7,376 nt of DNA from Allobrachymonas sp. (GTDB lineage Bacteria > Pseudomonadota > Gammaproteobacteria > Burkholderiales > Burkholderiaceae_C), in assembly GCA_018054915.1 (NCBI GenBank), contig JAGPIR010000059.1, positions 1 to 7,376 on the forward strand. Reading direction: 5' to 3'. The position numbers and the translations under genes were made by a program. The notes beneath the pieces are model-generated. The model was not told the origin of the DNA. It ran no database searches and was given only the letters and a program-made list of their open reading frames with translations. Of this stretch, positions 1 through 7,011 are shown in pieces (the stretch's first letter is position 1; each line of letters opens with the position of its first letter).

Positions 1-291
1 TGCACCGCTGCACATGGCGCAGGGTTCCAGCGTGACGTAAAGCGTACAGCCTTCCAGCCGATGGTTGCCGATGGTGCGGGCGGCGGCCCGCAATGCCAGG
101 ATTTCTGCATGGGCGCAAGGGTCCTGGGCGCTGACGGTGCGGTTGCAGCCTTGGCCCAACACCTTTCCTGAAGGGGAGACGATAACGGCGCCCACCGGCA
201 CCTCGCCCAGGCTGGCGGCTGCCCGTGCCTGCTGCAGGGCCAGTTGCAGATAAACGGTATCGGGGTTGGAGGTCGGCATGGTAGTGGACAT
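1..291 (-). CDS. tadA: tRNA-specific adenosine deaminase TadA (5' part; 3' end outside window)
   Basis: Cytoplasmic zinc enzyme that deaminates the wobble adenosine (A34) of tRNA-Arg(ACG) to inosine. Reading leftwards from the ATG at 291 gives 97 residues before the window edge. The deaminase signatures are clear: EVPVGA (residues 30-35), the zinc-ligand and proton-shuttle motif HAE (61-63) within DPCAHAEI, and the PCAMC zinc-cysteine motif (90-94) after TLYVTLE. The spacing matches E. coli TadA, where about 26 residues precede EVPVGA, and this supports the start at 291. Other in-frame ATGs lie at 279 and 348, and none has a clear Shine-Dalgarno sequence. The gene is divergent from pgeF, so the 100-bp gap should hold both promoters. 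A general cytidine/guanine deaminase is the alternative, but the motif wording fits TadA best. Incomplete only because of the window edge. Confidence 0.93.
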   Translation of the reverse strand, partial: MSTTMPTSNPDTVYLQLALQQARAAASLGEVPVGAVIVSPSGKVLGQGCNRTVSAQDPCAHAEILALRAAARTIGNHRLEGCTLYVTLEPCAMCSGA

Positions 292-349
292 TGGATGCAA
301 GCCGGGCGGGTCGCCAAGTGTCTTTGCGGGATTTTGCACAGTGGACATT
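283..349. repeat. 10-bp direct repeat AGTGGACATT, two copies 57 bp apart
   Basis: AGTGGACATT occurs at 283-292 and again at 340-349. On the minus strand each copy contains ATGTCCACT, so both give an in-frame ATG-Ser-Thr start for tadA (at 291 and 348), exactly 19 codons apart with no stop between. Either the pair is chance, or a small duplication created two candidate starts. The rest of the gap (292-391) shows no convincing -35/-10 pair on either strand. Confidence 0.5.
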
Positions 350-391
350 TTCGCGCGGTCGCACACGTTCATGCCTTGCAGCGGGTAGAGT

Positions 392-1231
392 ATGCACATG
401 GTAGCCAGTTCGACCCTGCAATCACGTTCTCAAGCGGCCGCGCCACATGATTGGCTGGTACCTATGTGGCCGGCGCCAGCGTGGGTGGGCGCCATGATGA
501 GCAGCCGTTCGGGCGGTGTGTCGAGCGCGCCATACGATCACATGAATCTGGGCGACCATGTTCAGGATGATTCGGTTGCTGTTGCACACAATCGTCAGAT
601 TTTGCAAGAGGCCACGGGCGTACGCTCCGTTTTTTTGCAACAGGTGCACGGTGTCGATGCTATCGCGCTGGACGAGCATTCGCCCGAAACGGATCGTTCC
701 TTGCAGGCCGATGCGTGCTACACGCAGGCCGACGGTGTGGCATGCACCATCCAGGTGGCTGATTGTCTGCCGGTCCTCATTTGCCATGCCCACCACCGCA
801 TTGTTGGGGCGGCGCATGCCGGTTGGCGCGGCCTGGCGGGGCAGCAGGGTAAAAGTGCGCTGGAGCAGCTTCTGAGGCACATGCGGATGCAGTGCCCGCA
901 TGCCGATGCGTCGGGCTGGATGGCATGGCTGGGGCCGTGCATTGGTCCAAAGGTGTTTGAAGTGGGCAATGAAGTTCGGAACGCCTTTCTCCTTGCAGAC
1001 ACGCAGGCGAAGCGGCATTTCTTGCCATCGCATGCGCCCGGAAAATGGCTGGCGGACCTTCCCGGATTGGCCCGGCAACACTTGGCTGCGCTGAATGTGC
1101 AGGCCGTATTTGGCAATAACGGGTCTGACGACTGGTGTACCTTCAGCAGACCGGAGCGGTTTTTTTCCTATCGGCGCGACGGGCGTACCGGCCGCATGGC
1201 GGCCACGGTCTGGCTGCATGCGGACGAATGA
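392..1231 (+). CDS. pgeF: Peptidoglycan editing factor PgeF (YfiH/LACC1 family, polyphenol-oxidase fold)
   Basis: Family members were first called multicopper polyphenol oxidases. Bacterial YfiH/PgeF is linked to removal of wrongly incorporated L-Ser from UDP-MurNAc precursors, and the eukaryotic relative LACC1 has purine nucleoside-processing activity. The protein has 279 residues, slightly longer than E. coli YfiH. The family's metal/catalytic triad is present: His86 in QQVHG, Cys125 in ADCLPV and His142 in HAGWRG, with the usual 17-residue spacing between the last two. WLGPCIG lies near residue 181 and the C-terminal block FFSYRRDG plus GRMAATVWL closes the domain. The start is uncertain between ATG 392 and ATG 398; a weak GGGTAG at 383-388 is better spaced for 398. 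No signal peptide, so cytoplasmic. It is divergent from tadA and stops 52 bp before xseB, so it may be the first gene of the rightward unit. Confidence 0.92.
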   Translation: MHMVASSTLQSRSQAAAPHDWLVPMWPAPAWVGAMMSSRSGGVSSAPYDHMNLGDHVQDDSVAVAHNRQILQEATGVRSVFLQQVHGVDAIALDEHSPETDRSLQADACYTQADGVACTIQVADCLPVLICHAHHRIVGAAHAGWRGLAGQQGKSALEQLLRHMRMQCPHADASGWMAWLGPCIGPKVFEVGNEVRNAFLLADTQAKRHFLPSHAPGKWLADLPGLARQHLAALNVQAVFGNNGSDDWCTFSRPERFFSYRRDGRTGRMAATVWLHADE

Positions 1232-1245
1232 AGGGGCTGCACCCG

Positions 1246-1251
1246 TACAAT
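1246..1251 (+). promoter_or_regulatory. Candidate -10 element TACAAT upstream of xseB
   Basis: TACAAT matches the sigma-70 -10 consensus at five of six positions and lies 32 bp before the xseB ATG, in the short pgeF-xseB gap. No good -35 is found at 16-18 bp; the best partial match is GGAC-like sequence at the end of pgeF with a long 19-bp spacer. The same hexamer recurs upstream of dxs. It could be a weak internal promoter or chance. Confidence 0.35.
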
Positions 1252-1283
1252 CCATTCATCGTGTGCATCGCCGGAATACCTGA

Positions 1284-1553
1284 ATGACGACAAGCAAAAC
1301 CAACAAATCCGTTGCGGGTGGCAAGATGCCGCCAACATATGAGGCGGCCCTGTCGGAACTTGAAAGCCTGGTGCAAAATCTGGAGTCCGGCCAGGTGCCG
1401 CTGGATGAATTGCTGGCCGGCTACCAGCGCGGCGCGGCCCTGTTGGCGTTTTGCAAGGAAAAATTGTCGGCAGTCGAAGACCAGATCAAGCTGCTGGAAA
1501 CCAGCCCCCAAGGCGCGTTGATCACCAGACCCCTGGACGAGGGCGCAGCGTGA
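1284..1553 (+). CDS. xseB: Exodeoxyribonuclease VII small subunit XseB
   Basis: Small subunit of exonuclease VII, which degrades single-stranded DNA from both ends. Several XseB chains bind each XseA catalytic subunit and control its activity. The product is 89 residues, close to the family's roughly 75-90. The core motif is visible: YEAALSELESLVQNLESG (residues 19-36), then the LDELLAGYQRG helix (40-50) and a second amphipathic helix through KEKLSAVEDQIKLLE. These form the helical hairpin typical of the family. The Shine-Dalgarno sequence is weak; ATG 1326 (MPPTYEAA) is a possible alternative start that would remove a poorly conserved Lys/Ser-rich leader. The stop codon overlaps the ispA GTG start (shared GTGA), which implies translational coupling. 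xseA is not nearby, which is normal. XseB next to ispA and dxs is a widely conserved arrangement in proteobacteria. Confidence 0.95.
   Translation: MTTSKTNKSVAGGKMPPTYEAALSELESLVQNLESGQVPLDELLAGYQRGAALLAFCKEKLSAVEDQIKLLETSPQGALITRPLDEGAA
1539..1543 (+). promoter_or_regulatory. Ribosome binding site deciding the ispA GTG start
   Basis: GAGGG sits inside the 3' end of xseB, six bases before the GTG at 1550. It is one of the best Shine-Dalgarno sequences in the window. It favours this GTG over the later ATGs at 1568 and 1577 and over any start further upstream inside xseB. Confidence 0.7.
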
Positions 1554-2509
1554 ACACGACAGCCAGCATGCCCGGCATGCAGCCATTCGCGTCCGGCGCC
1601 ACAAGGGAGCCGGCGTGCGACGATTTTCCGGCGTGGTGTGCGCAACAGCTTGGCGTGGTTGAGCAGGCATTAACCGGCTGGGTGGGTGCGCAGGCACCAG
1701 AAACCCTTGCGCGGGCCATGCGTTATGCCGTTCTGGACGGGGGAAAGCGGCTGCGCCCGCTGCTGGTGCTGGCCGCCAGCGAGGCGGTTGGCGGACATGC
1801 TTCGGCGGCGTTGCGTGCAGCCTGTTCGGTCGAGCTCATCCACGCCTATTCCCTGGTTCATGATGACATGCCCTGCATGGACAACGACGTGCTGCGGCGT
1901 GGCAAGCCAACCGTACACGTTAAATTTGGCGAGGCCGATGCCTTGCTGGCAGGCGATGCCTTGCAGGCCCTGGCCTTCGAATTGCTCGTGCCAGAAGATG
2001 CCGGCCAGATTCCGGTCACGATGCAGGCCGAGTTGTGCCGGTTGCTGGCGCGAGCAGCCGGAAGCGAAGGCATGGCGGGCGGGCAGGCGATTGACCTGGC
2101 GAGCGTGGGCAAGCAGCTGAATCGCGAACAGCTGCAACACATGCACCGGCTCAAAACAGGTGCATTGCTGCAGGCGAGTGTCTGCATGGGTGTTGCCTGT
2201 GGCGCCGCCGCCAGCGCTGTTCGTCTGGCGCTGGATTATTTTGGTGCAGCCGTCGGATTGGCCTTTCAGGTTGTTGATGACATTCTTGACGTGGTGGCGG
2301 ATTCGGCCACGTTGGGGAAAACTGCCGGGAAAGATGCTGTGCACGACAAGCCGACCTATGTTTCTCTGCTGGGGTTGCAGGCGGCGAAGGATTATGCCCA
2401 GCAACTGCACCAGGAAGCCTTGCAGGCGTTGCATGCCAGCGGACTGGGCGAGGTGCAAACGGCCCGGTTGCGTGCACTGGCCGATATGGTGGTCCAGCGC
2501 AGCAACTGA
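1550..2509 (+). CDS. ispA: Farnesyl diphosphate synthase (geranyltranstransferase) IspA
   Basis: Cytoplasmic Mg-dependent prenyltransferase that adds isopentenyl diphosphate to DMAPP and then to GPP, giving farnesyl diphosphate for undecaprenyl-phosphate, quinone and heme O synthesis. The product is 319 residues, all-helical by family. Visible motifs are GGKRLRP (64-70) for diphosphate binding, the first aspartate-rich motif DDMPCMD (105-111) followed by LRRG, GKD (260-262), and the second aspartate-rich motif DDILD (243-247) after FQ. The two extra residues in the first motif (DDxxxxD) and Tyr100 five residues upstream are typical of bacterial type II FPP synthases, so a C15 product is likely. 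The N-terminal 22 residues before DDFPAW look unconserved and are longer than in E. coli IspA. It overlaps xseB by 4 bp. Geranylgeranyl or octaprenyl synthase is less likely given these motifs. Confidence 0.95.
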   Translation: MNTTASMPGMQPFASGATREPACDDFPAWCAQQLGVVEQALTGWVGAQAPETLARAMRYAVLDGGKRLRPLLVLAASEAVGGHASAALRAACSVELIHAYSLVHDDMPCMDNDVLRRGKPTVHVKFGEADALLAGDALQALAFELLVPEDAGQIPVTMQAELCRLLARAAGSEGMAGGQAIDLASVGKQLNREQLQHMHRLKTGALLQASVCMGVACGAAASAVRLALDYFGAAVGLAFQVVDDILDVVADSATLGKTAGKDAVHDKPTYVSLLGLQAAKDYAQQLHQEALQALHASGLGEVQTARLRALADMVVQRSN

Positions 2510-2560
2510 CTCAAGTTGATTGGCCCATCAGCAATACTTTGCATGCTTATCAGGCGTGAT

Positions 2561-2576
2561 GTCCAGCAGCCTGGAC
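2561..2576. promoter_or_regulatory. Perfect 6-bp inverted repeat upstream of dxs (candidate operator or small hairpin)
   Basis: GTCCAG and CTGGAC are perfect inverted copies separated by CAGC. The dyad lies in the 140-bp ispA-dxs gap and ends 11 bp before the TACAAT hexamer, so it covers the place where a -35 element would sit. It has no T-tract, so it is not an intrinsic terminator for ispA. It could be an operator, part of a leader hairpin, or chance. Confidence 0.35.
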
Positions 2577-2587
2577 AAGGCTCTCGC

Positions 2588-2593
2588 TACAAT
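2588..2593 (+). promoter_or_regulatory. Candidate -10 element TACAAT of a dxs promoter
   Basis: TACAAT preceded by GC lies 62 bp before the dxs ATG in a non-coding gap long enough for a promoter. The -35 region at 17 bp spacing (AGCAGC, 2565-2570) is poor, so the promoter would be weak or activator-dependent. The gap suggests dxs and ygiQ can be transcribed separately from xseB-ispA. Confidence 0.4.
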
Positions 2594-2640
2594 CTGCGCT
2601 TAGCCGGGGTTGCTGCAGCTTCTGTCATGACGCCGGGATC

Positions 2641-2645
2641 GAGGG
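2641..2645 (+). promoter_or_regulatory. Probable ribosome binding site of dxs
   Basis: GAGGG lies 10 bases before ATG 2656 and only 4 bases before an in-frame TTG at 2650. The ATG is preferred because the spacing to the TTG is too short and ATG is the stronger start codon. Confidence 0.5.
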
Positions 2646-2655
2646 TTGTTTGCGC

Positions 2656-4539
2656 ATGACCGTTCTTCTTGACACCATTCATCATCCCGGCGATTTGCGC
2701 CAACTGTCCCGCGCCCAGTTGCAGCCGCTGGCTGATGAGCTGCGCACGTTCCTGCTAGAGAGCGTTGCCGCAACCGGCGGCCATTTGAGCTCCAACCTGG
2801 GAACGGTGGAACTGACGGTGGCTTTGCATTACGTGTTCAATACGCCGCAGGACCGCATTGTCTGGGACGTTGGGCATCAGACGTACGCCCACAAAATCCT
2901 CACCGGCCGCCGCGAGCGCATGGCAACCCTGCGGCAGCTCAATGGATTGAGTGGTTTTCCGCGCCGCGAAGAAAGTGAATACGACGCTTTCGGCGTGGGG
3001 CATTCGTCCACCAGCATTTCGGCGGCGCTGGGCATGGCCGTGGCCGCCCGCCAGCAAGGGAAGGATCGTCATTGCATTGCGGTGATTGGCGATGGAGCCA
3101 TGACTGCGGGCATGGCGTTCGAAGCGCTCAACAACGCCGGAATGGAACAAGACTTGCGCCTGCTGGTCATCCTCAACGACAACGACATGAGCATCAGCCC
3201 GCCGGTAGGTGCGCTCAATCGCTACCTGGCCCATCTCATGAGCGGGCAGTTCTATGCCAAGGCGCGGGACATGGGCAAGAGCGTCTTGCGCGGGGTTCCC
3301 CCGTTGCTGGAATTTGCCCGCCGGCTGGAAGAGCAGGCCAAGGGCATGGTGTTGCCGGCCACCCTGTTCGAGAAATTCGGGTTCAACTACATCGGACCGA
3401 TCGACGGCCATGACCTCCATGCATTGATTCCCACCCTCGAGAATCTGCGTAATCTCAAGGGCCCCCAGTTCCTGCATATTGTGACCCGCAAGGGCAAGGG
3501 CTACAAGCCCGCCGAGGCCGACCCTGTTGCCTACCACGGCCCCGGCAGGTTTGATCCGGCCGTTGGTTTACTGCCATCGGTGACACCGCCCAGGCCCGCT
3601 TTTACCCAGATTTTTGGCCAATGGCTGTGCGACATGGCCGAACGCGACATCCGGCTGGTGGGTATCACGCCGGCCATGCGCGAAGGATCGGGCATGGTGG
3701 AATTCCATCAACGCTTTCCCGGGCGGTATTTCGATGTCGGCATTGCCGAACAGCATGCGGTGACCTTTGCTGCGGGCTTGGCCTGCGAAGGCCTCAAGCC
3801 GGTGGTGGCGATCTATTCCACCTTCCTGCAGCGTGCCTACGACCAGCAAATCCACGACGTGGCCCTGCAGAATCTGCCGGTGGTGTTTGCGCTTGATCGC
3901 GCCGGGCTGGTGGGCGCAGACGGGGCCACGCATGCGGGCAATTACGACATTGCGTTTACGCGCTGCATTCCCAACATGGCCGTGGCCTGCCCGGCCGATG
4001 AGGCGGAATGCAGGCTGTTGCTGAGTACGGCGTTTGCGCAAAACGGGCCAGTGACTGTGCGTTATCCCCGTGGCGCGGGCGTGGGAATCCAGCCTGGCAC
4101 CGGACTGGAGACATTGCCTTTTGGCAAGGGAGAAATCCGTCGCCGCAGCGGGCAGGGCAGAAGTAGTGAAGATTTCCGTCCGAAGCTGGCGTTGCTGGCT
4201 TTTGGCTGCCTGCTCTATCCGGCACTGGAGGCGGCAGAAACACTGGACGCCACGGTGATGAATATGCGCTGGGCCAAACCGCTGGATGAAGCGCTGTTGC
4301 TTGAAATTGCACAGGGTCACGATGCACTGGTCACGCTGGAAGATGGCTGCATCATGGGCGGGGCGGGCAGCGCCGTGCTGGAGTGTCTGCAGGCCCATGG
4401 CATCACCTTGCCGGTGCTGCAACTGGGCCTGCCGGATGGGTTCATCGAACAGGGCGAACAGGCAAAGCTGTACCAACTCCAGGGACTTGATGCAAACGGC
4501 ATACTCGCCAGCGTACGCCAGCGTTTTGCCCTGGCGTGA
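2656..4539 (+). CDS. dxs: 1-deoxy-D-xylulose-5-phosphate synthase Dxs
   Basis: First and flux-controlling enzyme of the MEP pathway. It condenses pyruvate with glyceraldehyde 3-phosphate, using thiamine diphosphate and Mg, to give DXP and CO2; DXP also feeds thiamine and pyridoxal synthesis. The product is 627 residues, close to E. coli Dxs (620). Domain I has His43 (TGGHLSS, E. coli His49), DVGHQ with His74, GHSSTS with His116, and the ThDP/Mg motif GDG at 145-147 with Asn176 in LNDND. Domain II has the catalytic Glu365 in VGIAEQHAVTF and Arg415 in DRAGLVGADG. Arg469 in RYPRG belongs to the phosphate-binding region. The C-terminal domain carries a short Arg/Ser-rich insertion near residue 495-508 before LALLAFG. 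An in-frame TTG at 2650 would add two residues. dxs follows ispA by 146 bp, with a likely promoter of its own, and precedes ygiQ by 27 bp. Confidence 0.97.
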   Translation: MTVLLDTIHHPGDLRQLSRAQLQPLADELRTFLLESVAATGGHLSSNLGTVELTVALHYVFNTPQDRIVWDVGHQTYAHKILTGRRERMATLRQLNGLSGFPRREESEYDAFGVGHSSTSISAALGMAVAARQQGKDRHCIAVIGDGAMTAGMAFEALNNAGMEQDLRLLVILNDNDMSISPPVGALNRYLAHLMSGQFYAKARDMGKSVLRGVPPLLEFARRLEEQAKGMVLPATLFEKFGFNYIGPIDGHDLHALIPTLENLRNLKGPQFLHIVTRKGKGYKPAEADPVAYHGPGRFDPAVGLLPSVTPPRPAFTQIFGQWLCDMAERDIRLVGITPAMREGSGMVEFHQRFPGRYFDVGIAEQHAVTFAAGLACEGLKPVVAIYSTFLQRAYDQQIHDVALQNLPVVFALDRAGLVGADGATHAGNYDIAFTRCIPNMAVACPADEAECRLLLSTAFAQNGPVTVRYPRGAGVGIQPGTGLETLPFGKGEIRRRSGQGRSSEDFRPKLALLAFGCLLYPALEAAETLDATVMNMRWAKPLDEALLLEIAQGHDALVTLEDGCIMGGAGSAVLECLQAHGITLPVLQLGLPDGFIEQGEQAKLYQLQGLDANGILASVRQRFALA

Positions 4540-4566
4540 AATTCCAACCGTAACTGCGTTTGTTCC

Positions 4567-6954
4567 ATGACTCCCCCTCGCGTGCACGCCACACTTGCAG
4601 CCGCATCTGGTACACCCAAACTGTTGACCAGCTACAAGCCTTTCTGGGCCAAGCGCTTCGGTACCGCGCCGTTTTTGCCCATGAGCCGTTCGGAGATGGA
4701 GCAGCTCGGCTGGGACAGTTGTGATGTGATTCTGGTCACGGGTGATGCCTATGTTGACCATCCGAGTTTTGGCATGGCGGTGATTGGTCGCGTGCTGGAG
4801 GCGCAGGGCTTTCGCGTGGGCATCATCGCCCAGCCGGACTGGCACAGCGCCGAGCCGTTCAAGGCGCTGGGACGGCCCAATCTGTTCTGGGGCGTGACTG
4901 CGGGCAACATGGATTCGATGATCAACCGTTACACGGCTGACCGCAAGATCCGCAGTGATGATGCCTACACACCCGGTGGAATGGCTGGCAGCCGCCCTGA
5001 CCGTGCCGCTGTCGTTTACAGCCAGCGCTGCCGTGAAGCATACAAGGACGTGCCCGTCATTTTGGGTGGTATCGAAGGCAGCCTGCGACGCATTGCGCAT
5101 TACGATTACTGGAGCGACAAGGTGCGCCGCTCCATCGTGGTCGATGCCAAGTGTGACCTGCTGCTCTACGGCAACGCCGAACGCGCGCTGGTCGAGATCG
5201 CGCATCGGCTGGCGCGGCGTGAGCCGGTGGAAAATATCACCGACGTGCGTGGCACCGCGTTCGTTCGCCGGCATTCAGTCGAAGGCTGGTTCGAGATCGA
5301 CTCCACCGAGGTTGACCGTCCCGGCCGTGTGGACGATTACACCAGTCCCTATCAAACCACGGCCGAGCGTGCGCAAGGGCAGGGAGCTTCTTGCGGCAAA
5401 CCGCAGGCACAGCCGCAACCGGTCACGTTTGTCAGAAACGCCACGGCATCGGAATCGATTTCCCCGGAGCCACTGGGCAAGACCATCGATGGGTCTGTCA
5501 AAGGACGGCAAGATGTGCAGACAGGGCCTCAACAGGCCCATTCCGAACGTCCGGTGATTGATCGCAGCAAGTCCGTCATCCGTCTGCCCAGTTATGAGCA
5601 GGTCAGAAGTGATCCGGTGCTATACGCGCATGCAAGCCGTGTGCTGCACCTTGAAACTAATCCCGGCAATGCGCGCGCACTGGTGCAGGCGCATGGGGAG
5701 GGGAACACGGCGCGTGACGTCTGGATCAACCCGCCACCCCTGCCATTGAACACCGCCGAAATGGACTGGGTGTTCGATCTGCACTATGCGCGCAGCCCGC
5801 ACCCGGCGTATGCCGATGCCGATGGACGCCACGACCGGGAAACCAAAATCCCGGCTTGGGAAATGATCCGTTTCAGTATCAACATCATGCGCGGCTGTTT
5901 TGGCGGATGCACGTTTTGCTCGATCACCGAGCACGAAGGACGCATCATCCAGAGCCGCAGCGAGGCCAGCATCCTGCGGGAGGCGCAAGATGTCCGGGAT
6001 AAGGTCAGGGGGTTTACCGGCGTCATCTCTGACTTGGGTGGCCCCACGGCCAATATGTACCGCCTTGGCTGCAAGAGCAAGGACATTGAATCTGTCTGCC
6101 GCAAGCCCAGTTGCGTCTATCCTGATGTGTGCCAGAACCTGCGCACCGACCACAGTGCGTTGATCCAGCTCTACCGCAAACTGCGCCAGTTGCCCGGTAT
6201 CAAGAAAGTGCTGATCAGCTCCGGCCTGCGGTATGACCTGGCCGTTAAATCGCCAGACTATATCCGGGAGCTGGTGCTCCACCATGTGGGCGGCTACCTC
6301 AAGATTGCGCCGGAGCATACCGAGCAGGGGCCGCTGTCCAAGATGATGAAGCCGGGCATCGGGACATATGACCGATTCAGACAGATGTTTGAACAGTTCA
6401 GCAGGGAGGCTGGTAAGGAGCAGTTCCTTATTCCGTATTTCATTGCCGCACATCCTGGCACCACTGACGAGGATATGCTCAATTTGGCTTTGTGGCTGAA
6501 GAAAAGCGGTTTTCGGGCTGATCAGGTGCAGGCTTTCTATCCCAGCCCGATGGCCACCGCCACGGCGATGTATCACACCGGGCTGAATCCGCTCAAGGGT
6601 ATCCACCGCGATCAGCGTGGCGAAAAGGTGGATACTGCCAAAGGTGAGCGGCGGCGCCGTTTGCACAAGGCGTTCCTGCGCTATCACGATCCCAACAACT
6701 GGCCCTTGCTGCGCGAAACTCTCAAACGCATGGGTCGTGCCGATCTCATCGGCAATGGAAAACACCATCTGATCCCGGCATTCCAGCCACGAACCGACGG
6801 CAGTTACAGCAGCCCCCGCCGCACCCATTCAACCTCGGCTCCCCTCAAGGGGGGATTGCTTACCCGGCATACCGGATTGCCACCCTGCGGTAGCCCTCAG
6901 GAAAAGAGAGAGTCCAAGCAATGGGGTGACAGGCGCAAAGGCAAGGGGACCTGA
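4567..6954 (+). CDS. ygiQ: YgiQ family radical SAM protein (UPF0313), function unknown
   Basis: Large radical S-adenosylmethionine protein related to E. coli YgiQ; the substrate is not known. The 795 residues are longer than the roughly 740 of E. coli. The N-terminal Rossmann-like region (about 55-97) has LVTGDAYVDHPSFGMA and VGIIAQPDW, then GVTAGNMDSM and GGIEGSLRR. A polar linker without recognisable fold runs from about 258 to 335. The radical SAM site is Cys444, Cys448 and Cys451 (CFGGCTFC), which bind the SAM-coordinated 4Fe-4S cluster. Four more cysteines (502, 511, 516, 522) follow and may hold a second metal site. YLKIAPEHTEQGPLSKMMKPG and the AHPGTTDEDM block complete the barrel. The tail after about residue 740 is low in complexity but keeps an LTRHTGLPP stretch resembling the family's usual C-terminus. 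No good Shine-Dalgarno sequence precedes ATG 4567. The 27-bp spacing suggests co-transcription with dxs. Confidence 0.94.
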   Translation: MTPPRVHATLAAASGTPKLLTSYKPFWAKRFGTAPFLPMSRSEMEQLGWDSCDVILVTGDAYVDHPSFGMAVIGRVLEAQGFRVGIIAQPDWHSAEPFKALGRPNLFWGVTAGNMDSMINRYTADRKIRSDDAYTPGGMAGSRPDRAAVVYSQRCREAYKDVPVILGGIEGSLRRIAHYDYWSDKVRRSIVVDAKCDLLLYGNAERALVEIAHRLARREPVENITDVRGTAFVRRHSVEGWFEIDSTEVDRPGRVDDYTSPYQTTAERAQGQGASCGKPQAQPQPVTFVRNATASESISPEPLGKTIDGSVKGRQDVQTGPQQAHSERPVIDRSKSVIRLPSYEQVRSDPVLYAHASRVLHLETNPGNARALVQAHGEGNTARDVWINPPPLPLNTAEMDWVFDLHYARSPHPAYADADGRHDRETKIPAWEMIRFSINIMRGCFGGCTFCSITEHEGRIIQSRSEASILREAQDVRDKVRGFTGVISDLGGPTANMYRLGCKSKDIESVCRKPSCVYPDVCQNLRTDHSALIQLYRKLRQLPGIKKVLISSGLRYDLAVKSPDYIRELVLHHVGGYLKIAPEHTEQGPLSKMMKPGIGTYDRFRQMFEQFSREAGKEQFLIPYFIAAHPGTTDEDMLNLALWLKKSGFRADQVQAFYPSPMATATAMYHTGLNPLKGIHRDQRGEKVDTAKGERRRRLHKAFLRYHDPNNWPLLRETLKRMGRADLIGNGKHHLIPAFQPRTDGSYSSPRRTHSTSAPLKGGLLTRHTGLPPCGSPQEKRESKQWGDRRKGKGT
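6839..6854. repeat. GC-rich palindrome inside the 3' end of ygiQ
   Basis: CTCCCC and GGGGGG flank a TCAA tetraloop and can form a 6-bp stem with one G-U pair. Just after it, GGATTGC occurs at 6853-6859 and again at 6874-6880, 21 bp (seven codons) apart, and CCGG-CATA-CCGG lies between. The cluster lies in the variable tail of ygiQ. It may be a short repetitive element that became coding, or a stable hairpin at the mRNA end; no copy exists elsewhere in the window. Confidence 0.35.
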
Positions 6955-7011
6955 AAGAGCTGCTTTCTGTGCGGGAAAGCGTGTTCACGAGCATGGGCGG
7001 CATGCTTGTCT

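Noticed and set aside
630..1166. Two T7 runs in pgeF (630-636 and 1160-1166) as possible phase-variation tracts
   Set aside because: Both simply encode conserved hydrophobic or Phe-Phe positions, and seven bases is short for slippage-based switching. The frame is intact.
422..1255. 277-codon open frame opposite pgeF
   Set aside because: The plus-strand product has the complete YfiH-family His/Cys/His motifs; the opposite frame has no recognisable domain.
1451..1549. Extended ispA start upstream of GTG 1550
   Set aside because: It would overlap most of the 3' half of xseB and add a basic, unconserved leader. The GAGGG site and the GTGA overlap support the GTG.
3568..5274. 568-codon open frame on the minus strand across dxs and ygiQ
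   Set aside because: It lies antisense to two genes with unmistakable catalytic motifs. Its translation shows no family motif and is rich in His, Arg and Gln, as expected from reading G+C-rich genes backwards.
5620..6828. 402-codon open frame on the minus strand within ygiQ
   Set aside because: Antisense shadow of the radical SAM domain; no recognisable motif and no ribosome binding context.
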